From Amoebidium appalachense (lineage: Eukaryota; Ichthyosporea), in contig CAVNZM010000007.1 of the NCBI GenBank assembly GCA_963693365.1, positions 4,402,001-4,466,000 of the forward strand: a DNA stretch of 64,000 bases, read 5' to 3'. The position numbers and the translations under genes were made by a program. Of this stretch, positions 55,833 through 64,000 are shown piece by piece. Numbering within the stretch: the stretch's first letter is position 1; each line of letters opens with the position of its first letter. Below the pieces are notes generated by a model. That model saw only the letters and a program-made list of their open reading frames with translations. It did not search any database and was not told where the DNA came from.

Positions 55833-56132
55833 ACGCACATGCACACACGTACGCACGCACATGCGCATGCCCACACACAAACACGCACGCGCACGCACAA
55901 ACACCTGTCTGGCGCAGTGTTACAGCCCGTCCAGCCAGCACGTTTGTCCTGCAGCCCCCCCCGTCAGCGCTGCAGGCTAAGCCCAGGGGTGTGTGTTCTG
56001 CACGCACCACTGGTGCTGTGCCGTGGCCACCCACGTGAAGCTCTGCCCGCACTGCAGCAGCGCGTCCAGCCGCAGCTCGCCAGGGCCCACCCCCAGCCCC
56101 CGCCACAGGCCGGGCCCGTCGGCCTGGGCCAT
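52118..56132 (-). CDS. OGG1: 8-oxoguanine DNA glycosylase
   Basis: Nine minus-strand exons: 56008-56132, 55905-55948, 55494-55629, 54285-54336, 54157-54225, 53602-53709, 52628-52792, 52359-52559 and 52118-52279 (TAG). All joins keep phase, giving 353 residues from the ATG at 56132 (human 345). Blocks: GELRLDALLQCGQSFTW, AVTLRQTEDEVLFRL, LRAYFQLHVQL, VRLPGLRILCQDPSETLVGF, ICSSNNNIARIT, LGFGYRAKYV, and the helix-hairpin-helix GVGPKVADC followed by VPVDVHMW. The catalytic Lys is in VGPK (~237) and the Asp 19 residues later (~256), exactly the OGG1 spacing. It excises 8-oxoG from DNA. The C-terminus carries EKRK and PRRKTR, NLS-like. The frame stays open upstream of the ATG to a CCCTTAG acceptor-like site at ~56253, adding 40 Arg-rich residues without acidic ones, so an upstream start exon giving a mitochondrial form is possible. 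Confidence 0.94.
52851..52920. repeat. (CA)n microsatellite
   Basis: CA array directly downstream (on +) of OGG1 exon 52628-52792. The intron continues to 53601 with further CA/ATGCACAC repeats. Confidence 0.95.
53795..54066. repeat. CCAGCCAACACACA minisatellite
   Basis: About 15 units of 14-22 bp with a (C/G)CAGCCAACACACACA core in the OGG1 intron 53710-54156. Confidence 0.9.
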
Positions 56133-56707
56133 GCCGTGCAGCCTGCGGCCCACCAGCCCAACCAGCCGCACCACAGTGGCAGCCTGCTGCTGCGCCCTAG
56201 ACAGCAGGCCGGCGCGTATGAAGGCGGCCGTGTTCAGGCCTGTGTGCGTCAACTAAGGGCTCACTGCAGTACGTGATGTATCAGTGGCGTGCACATGGCC
56301 CGGCACACACTGGCCCAGGCGTTCTAAGTGGACGCCCGGGTCAATTCTCTTTCCGACTTCGGTGTTCTGCATTTGAGTCCTCCGAGCTGAGTCAGCTCCG
56401 AGCCTCCGAGGTTCCAAGTGCAGCAGCAACCTCAAAGATGGCATGTGAGCCACCCTTTGTGCAGGCAGCCAATAACTACATACGACGTATGGCCATATAA
56501 GGTAACTAAGCGATAAGCCGCCAACCAGAAGTTCGTGTGCGGTTGTACACGTGCACGGTGCAGAGCTTGCAGTCTAAGTTGCAGAGCATCCTCGGAACCA
56601 GACTGGTGTTAGTAGTGTAGGGAGTAGAGTAACATAGTGTCCAAGCTACTATTGCCAAGCACACTCGGTTAGGTTAAAGTCGGCGTGTGCTGGGCACAGA
56701 CGGCAAC
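56133..56707. promoter_or_regulatory. Bidirectional promoter, OGG1 / PINX1
   Basis: GCTGAGTCAGC (56386-56396) is a MARE/AP-1 type site, the kind bound by CNC-bZIP/Maf or AP-1 factors. A CCAAT box is at 56468-56472. The region lies between the divergent ATGs of a DNA-repair gene and PINX1. No TATA box is evident. Confidence 0.55.
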
Positions 56708-58587
56708 ATGGCGCTTGCGGAGCCACGGCGGCGCAGCAAGCTCAGCCAGGACCCCAACAACACTGCCTGGGGCACGGACACGGAGCGCTATGGGCACAAG
56801 CTGCTGGAGAAGATGGGCTGGAGCAGCGGCAGCGGGCTGGGCCGCAACAAGGACGGGCGCACCAGCCACGTCAAGGTGCGCGTCAAGAACAACAGCCTGG
56901 GCGTGGGCGCGCAGCAGAAACACGACGACAACTGGCTGGAGCTGCAGGCGTCCTTCAACAACCTGCTGGAAAACCTGGCCACCGCACACACAGCAGGTCC
57001 GCACCACCCTTCCCGGGCCCTCCTCACCCCCCTACCTGCAACTGGAATGCTCACATCCGCCCCCACAGGTGTCGATCAGAGCGCCCTGCCTGCACGGTCT
57101 CGCCTGGAGGAGAAGGCCGGCGCATCAAAACGCATGTTGTAAGTCTGCTGCAGGAGAGTTTTGGAGTTTCGAGTCTGTGTAAGAGATTGTATGGCTGACA
57201 TTACCGTGCCTGTGTGTGTTCATGTGTTCGTGGGAGCGTGCAGGTGGGAGTGGGTTTGCAATATTTTTGTGGCACTTATTCAGTTGTGTGGTAACAGTGG
57301 GTTGCAGGATGGTTCGTTTTGAGGTGTGATGGCTGCAACCCGGTAGGGTGTGCTGGTGGTGCTTGCTGCAGGTCCGTGTGGTGGGACGAGTGTAAGCAGG
57401 TTGGATGGTGGCGTGTGGGAGGGGGCTGAATATGCAAGTGTTAGTGTGTGAGGCCACATGGGTGGAGCACACAGTGACAGAGGGGGGGGCACAGCTACAG
57501 CCGGTTTGTGCGCAGCAAGGACACCAGCAAATACAGCGACAGCGACATGGCCTCCATCCTGGGCTCACGCACACAGAGCCCTGCCGCCAGCGAGCCGACC
57601 ACTGACACGGAGGAGAACGTGACCAGTGTGCCCACCACCACGAGCAGCATGAGCATCAGCGACTACTTTGCCATGAAGATGGGTACGTGCCGCCCCTGTT
57701 CAGGCCTCCTGTGGATGGGAAACGGACTGTGGCGGGGGAACGGGCTGCAGGCTGGGGCTGGAGGGGGGCATGGAGGCAGTTGGGGCTTGAACTGTAATTA
57801 TGTGTGTGTGTGTATACACATATATATTCGGAGAAGGTGGTTGAAGGAAAGGAAAACAGTGTGGCTGTAGTGGAGTGAAAGCCTGACTAAGCTGGCTTGG
57901 TGCTAGTGGTGGTAGTCTGGGGGACAGGGGCAGAGGGAGGAGGGTAGGGGGATGCTGCCGTGTGGTCTGCATGATTGCTGGCACTGACTGGGGCACCCAC
58001 AGCCCAGCGCAAATCCAGCCAGGCACCGGGCGACAACCAGCAGCAGGTATGGGTGGTGGCCGCAGGGCATAGGCCCCGTGCACGCGATAATGCATACAGA
58101 ACTTATAGTACTGCAGTAATGCACACACAACCTGCCACCAACCGCAATATTGCACATACAACTTCATGCCTATGTTGCCACATCCATGTGCATAACACCG
58201 AACACCGTCCAGGCATTACGCAAGCACTTACATGTAGGCGCACAGCATACATGCCACGTGCACGTACATTAAAACACAGGGGAGGCATGTGACGTACCAC
58301 ACTCACACAAACACACATTGCTTGTACATGCTAGCAAACACCTGCATTCACCTGAGCTCATGCACAGTACTTCTGAATGGAACATACACACTGACAAGGG
58401 TGAGGCCTCACACCAGGCATGCATGCGTGCACATGTGTTGGGCCCGTGGAGGTCGTAGAGTTGGAGCAGCTACTGCAGTTATTTTGTTTATTCTTTTTTT
58501 ATTTTTGTCTTGTCTATCAGTATTTTAACTTGAACCATATGTAGGGGCGTGTGTTTGTGGGCGCGCATGCGCATGCGGGCGCGCGCA

Positions 58588-58659
<72 letters not shown>

Positions 58660-59560
58660 ACACACACACACAAAAACACCATCCAGATGCACAAGCACGG
58701 CAAGGGGGCACACTGCACACCTACACGTGCACACACATGGCACAATGAAGACCTGCACTGTGAACCCACACAACCACAATGCATGGTCAGCCACCCGTGC
58801 ATGCCTGTGCTGGCGCACACACCAACCGAGGCATGCCCCCGTACCTTGTGCAGGCCCCAAGCACAGGAGGCACCCATACATGGTCCATGTATGGACACGT
58901 ATCTACCATCTCCCCCCCCCCCCCCCCCCCCCCCCCCTCCCCCCCCCCCCCCCCCCCCCCCCCCCTTGGGTCCTCCCTGAGGATGGGCTCTGCTTATGAC
59001 GCATACTGTGCACATGGCTGATGTTGCATACTTGAATGTTTGCCTTTGCATGTGTCCTGCACCATGCTTCTCGTCGTGTATGTGTACTTCGTACCGTGTT
59101 CCGCATTCAAACCCCCCCAGTCTTCTTTCAGAGGTGTCCTTTCAGGACAGACCACTGTGTGGAGACCGCTTTACTTCCATGCAACCGGCCATGGTTGCTC
59201 TGTGTCGTGCATCTGTAAGCACATACGCATTTTTCGCTGCACTGCATTAGTTTGCACACACATCTTCACCGTTTTGCTCACCTTGCTTGCATAAGCAACC
59301 CTGCTCGTCTTTGATCAAGACGGGTTGACCCGCCCAAGTTCAGTTGATGCTGCTGTCTGAGTTGGAGCGTCGTATATACGCGGGCTAAGGGGTCGAAACT
59401 CAGACGCAATTGATGACTTGGGTCCTCCCTGAGGATGGGCTCTGCTTATGACGCATACTGTGCACATGGCTGATGTTGTATACTTGAATGTTTGCCTTTG
59501 CATGTGTCCTGCACCATGCTTCTCGTCGTGTATGCGTCCTTCGTACCGTGTTCCGCATTC

Positions 59561-59598
<38 letters not shown>

Positions 59599-60484
59599 GG
59601 CCCCATATCCCACCCACAGCCACCCACCCACACACCTCCTTCCCAATAACACATTGACAGAAACGAGGCATCTGCAAGTGCCTCCGGCACATGCACACAA
59701 GCACACATCCACACGCACGGGTGCATATATTTTTGGCAAACCACCAGCATGGGCACATGATGTGCACACACACACGTCAATGCCTGCAGCCAAGGCACTG
59801 ACAGGAACATGGCAGGCCCCAGACCAGGCACAGGCAGATGAGGGGTCAGCATCTGGGGAGGAGGAAGGGCAGCAGGAGGAGGAGAGGAAGGGTGAGAAGG
59901 ATGAGGAAGGGAAGGGCAAGAAGAGCAAGAAAGGAAAGAAGAGAAAGGGAGAGGAGGCAGAGGTGGCTACTGAGACAGGCAAAAAGAAGAAGAAGAGAAA
60001 GGAGGAGGACGAGTCAACCACTGAGGCAGGCAAAAAGAAGAAGAAGAGAAAGGAGGAGGAAGGGGAAGAGTTGGTTGTTGAGACAGGCAAAAAGAAGAAG
60101 AAGAGAAAGGAGGAGGAAGAAAAAGAGAAGAAGGGGGAGAAGTTGGCTACTGAGTCAGGCAAAAAGAAGAAAAAGGGAAAGGCGGAGAAGGAGGAAGAGT
60201 CAACCAGTGAAACAGGCAAAAAGAAGAAAAAGGGAAAGGCAGAGAAGGAGGAAAAGTCAACCAGTGAAACAGGCAAAAAGAAGAAAAAGGGAAAGGCAGA
60301 GAAGGAGGAAGAGTCAACCATCGAGACAGGCAAAAAGGAGAAGAGTAAATCTGTGCAAGGCGAAGATGGCAAGGGAAATGTGAAAACAAGCAAGAAGGCC
60401 GGGAAGGAGGAGGGCAAAAAGAGGGCACGGGGGGACACGGACGGGGGGCAGGATGGGCCCAGCAAGAAGAAGCGCAAGGCCTAG
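56708..60484 (+). CDS. PINX1: PIN2/TERF1-interacting G-patch protein
   Basis: Five exons (56708-56996, 57069-57138, 57495-57682, 58003-58046, 59816-60484, TAG) keep frame to 419 residues; human PINX1 has 328. N-terminus MALAEPRRRSK then DPNNTAWGTD and the G-patch EKMGWSSGSGLGRNKDG, followed by VKNNSLGVGA and DDNWLELQASFNNLL, all diagnostic. A mid region FYSRFVRSKDTSKYSDSDM and SISDYFAMKM matches the telomerase-inhibitory/MRP-associated part. The last exon is an extended Lys/Glu tail with about seven imperfect repeats of TGKKKKKxKxEEEE, ending GPSKKKRKA. The family acts in nucleoli in rRNA processing and in telomerase regulation. I choose ATG 56708 over the in-frame ATG at 56687 because it aligns with the family start. 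The last intron holds a duplicated segment. Confidence 0.92.
58597..58675. repeat. (CA)n microsatellite
   Basis: Pure CA array in PINX1 intron 4 (58047-59815). Confidence 0.95.
58965..59119 (+). repeat. Direct repeat, copy 1
   Basis: About 154 bp starting CTTGGGTCCTCCCTGAGG and ending GCATTCAAACCCCCCCAG. It is preceded by a ~60-nt C-rich tract (58911-58965). It lies in PINX1 intron 4. Confidence 0.93.
59417..59572 (+). repeat. Direct repeat, copy 2
   Basis: About 98% identical to copy 1 at a 452-bp offset. Differences include GTTGTATA for GTTGCATA and TATGCGTCC for TATGTGTAC. The terminal C7 of copy 1 is expanded to ~35 C here (to ~59596). Confidence 0.93.
59960..60340 (+). repeat. Exonic Lys/Glu-coding repeats of PINX1
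   Basis: About seven imperfect 45-66 bp units coding TGKKKKK(R/G)K(E/A)E with a variable acidic spacer. The copies 60200-60330 are nearly identical, implying recent in-frame expansion. Confidence 0.88.
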
Positions 60485-62695
<2,211 letters not shown>

Positions 62696-63881
62696 ATGAA
62701 TCCGGCGGAAAAAATTGGCCATGGGGCCACCAGCCCTGTTTTCACACAGGGACCCGCCGCCTGCGAGGCTGCAAACACAGCCACGCTGGAGGATCCAGGC
62801 AGCCCCCAGCCCAGTGGTCAGCCTACAAACACAGACCAAGTCGACAGCGGCAAGCAGAGCACAGAGCACAGGACAGGAAACACAGGCACTGAGCAGGCAG
62901 CAAGGGATAAGCCCGAACACAGGGTGCAGGCACACGGGGCAAGACAACAGGCAGAGGCGAGCCCACGCAGCAGTTCCACGCATACTAGTGAACACACAGC
63001 AAGCAGTAACACTGAGACTGCGCCAGACGCGAGCACCCATGCAGACACCAGCACTCATGCAGACACCAGCACCCAGGCAGACACCAGCACCCAGGCAGAC
63101 ACAAGCACTCACGCAGACACCAGCACCCACGCAGACACCAGCACCCAGCCAGACACAAGCACTCACGCAGACACCAGCACCCAGGCAGACACCAGCACCC
63201 AGCCAGACACCCAGGAAGACACCAGCACCCAGGCAGACACCAGCGCCCAGGTAGACACCAGCACCCAGGCAGACACCAGCACTCAGGCAGACACCAGCAC
63301 CCAGTCAGACACAAGCACCCAGCTAGACACAAGCACCCAGCCAGACACCCAAGAAGACACCAGCACCCAGGCAGACATCCAAGCAGACACAAGCACCCAG
63401 GCAGACACCCAAGCAGACACAAGCACCCAGGCAGACACCCAAGAAGACACCAGCACCCAGGCAAACACTCAAGCAGACACCAGCACCCAGGCAGACACCC
63501 AAGCAGACACAAGCACCCAGGCAGACACCCAAGCAGACACCAGCACCCAGGCAGACACCCAAGCAGACACCAGCACCCAGGCAGACACCCAAGCAGACAC
63601 AAGCACCCGGGCAGACACCCAAGCAGACATCAGCACCCGGGCAGACACCCAAGCAGACACCAGCACCCGGGCAGACAACCAAGCAGACACCAGCACCCAG
63701 GCAGACACCCAGGCAGACGCAAGCACCGAGCAGGACAACGGGTTCAGTGGAGAGAGCAGCAGGGCGGGTGCTGAGGCTGGTGGAGACGAGGCCTACTTTG
63801 TCAAGACCGTGGCCTGGCACGGCACCCCCACGGCCATACTGATGCAGAACGAGAACGGGCCTTGCCCCCTGCTGGCCCTCT
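62696..63881 (+). CDS. MINDY-1/2-type deubiquitinase, 5' part
   Basis: One open exon from ATG 62696 to a donor at 63881/63882; the gene continues beyond the window. About 100 polar residues are followed by ~37 imperfect six-residue repeats of ADTSTQ (63030-63720). The start of the catalytic MINDY domain is then DEAYFVKTVAWHGTPTAIL and QNENGPCPLLAL. The Gln and Cys of QNxNGPC are the oxyanion and nucleophile residues of the MINDY (FAM63) family, which trims K48-linked ubiquitin chains from the distal end. Paralogue (1 or 2) cannot be decided from this fragment. The donor GTATCCT is U12-like, in phase 1. The long Thr/Ser/Gln/Asp repeat is unusual in this family and probably disordered. Confidence 0.9.
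63030..63720 (+). repeat. Exonic 18-bp tandem repeat of the MINDY gene
   Basis: About 37 imperfect GCAGACACCAGCACCCAG units, alternating with 12-bp GCAGACACCCAA-type short units in the second half, all in frame. The higher-order 30-bp pattern from 63360 on indicates two rounds of expansion. Confidence 0.93.
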
Positions 63882-63948
63882 GTATCCTGCCGCACCCTGT
63901 GCCTGCCTGCCTCCCTGCTTCCCTGCCTGCCTGCCTGCCTGCCTGCCT

Positions 63949-64000
<52 letters not shown>
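63882..64000 (+). other. U12-like donor followed by (CCTG)n
   Basis: GTATCCTGCC immediately after the GPCPLLAL codons matches the minor-spliceosome donor RTATCCTT over seven bases. (CCTG)n with CCTC interruptions runs from ~63901 to the window end. The branch site and acceptor are outside. Confidence 0.65.

Noticed and set aside
56133-56252. Upstream in-frame TTG at 56252 as the OGG1 start
   Set aside because: It is not an ATG and a stop or acceptor-like TAG precedes it immediately. The ATG at 56132 gives a normal-length protein. The open stretch is reported as a possible isoform only.

Overview
The window is nuclear DNA of an intron-rich, probably unicellular eukaryote. The clearest sign is that almost every recognisable protein is cut into 4-12 short exons with GT-AG borders and matching phases. 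Coding exons are GC-rich. Introns and intergenic DNA are crowded with microsatellites (CA/GT, CT, AT, CCTG), very long G/C homopolymers, T(n)G(n) compound tracts and 18-60 bp minisatellites. I cannot name the species. Several genes (PTB-like domain protein, CAMKMT, ACCS-like aminotransferase, zf-HIT DEAD-box helicase, MINDY deubiquitinase, SURF4, PINX1) look animal-like or broadly eukaryotic. One complete and one probable U12-type intron mean the minor spliceosome is present. Both points argue against a volvocine green alga and are compatible with a protist relative of animals, but that is inference.

Layout, left to right: PRP4 kinase (+, 850-8094); DDX59-like helicase (-, 9272-13401); proteasome assembly chaperone 2 (+, ~13878-17530); membrane-anchored family-2 glycosyltransferase (-, 18498-21523); small PTB-like protein (+, 22316-24836); F-box protein with a C-terminal TFIIS-like zinc ribbon (-, 25351-28260); unrecognised basic protein (-, 29534-31588); ACC-synthase-like aminotransferase (+, 32274-35554); calmodulin-lysine methyltransferase (+, 37022-39903); COP9 signalosome subunit 8 (-, 41285-43623); SURF4 cargo receptor (+, 45783-48747); OGG1 DNA glycosylase (-, 52118-56132); PINX1 (+, 56708-60484); and the 5' end of a MINDY deubiquitinase (+, 62696-63881, running off the window).

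The genes are unrelated housekeeping functions (splicing, protein degradation, ER export, DNA repair, telomere/ribosome biology), mostly arranged in alternating divergent and convergent pairs. Divergent pairs share short intergenic regions that carry CCAAT boxes, CRE (TGACGTCA) or MARE/AP-1-like sites. Convergent 3' regions tend to carry degenerate minisatellites. No prokaryotic operon, CRISPR array, rRNA, tRNA or intact transposon was recognised.

The most interesting observations are: a textbook AT-AC U12 intron in CAMKMT and a U12-like donor in MINDY, both running straight into (CCTG)n repeats; minisatellites in PRP4K and SURF4 introns that copy the adjacent exon end plus 5' splice site; loss of conserved motif V and VI residues in the DDX59-like helicase; an F-box plus TFIIS-like zinc-ribbon architecture; and a duplicated 154-bp segment whose two copies differ by a massive C-tract expansion.
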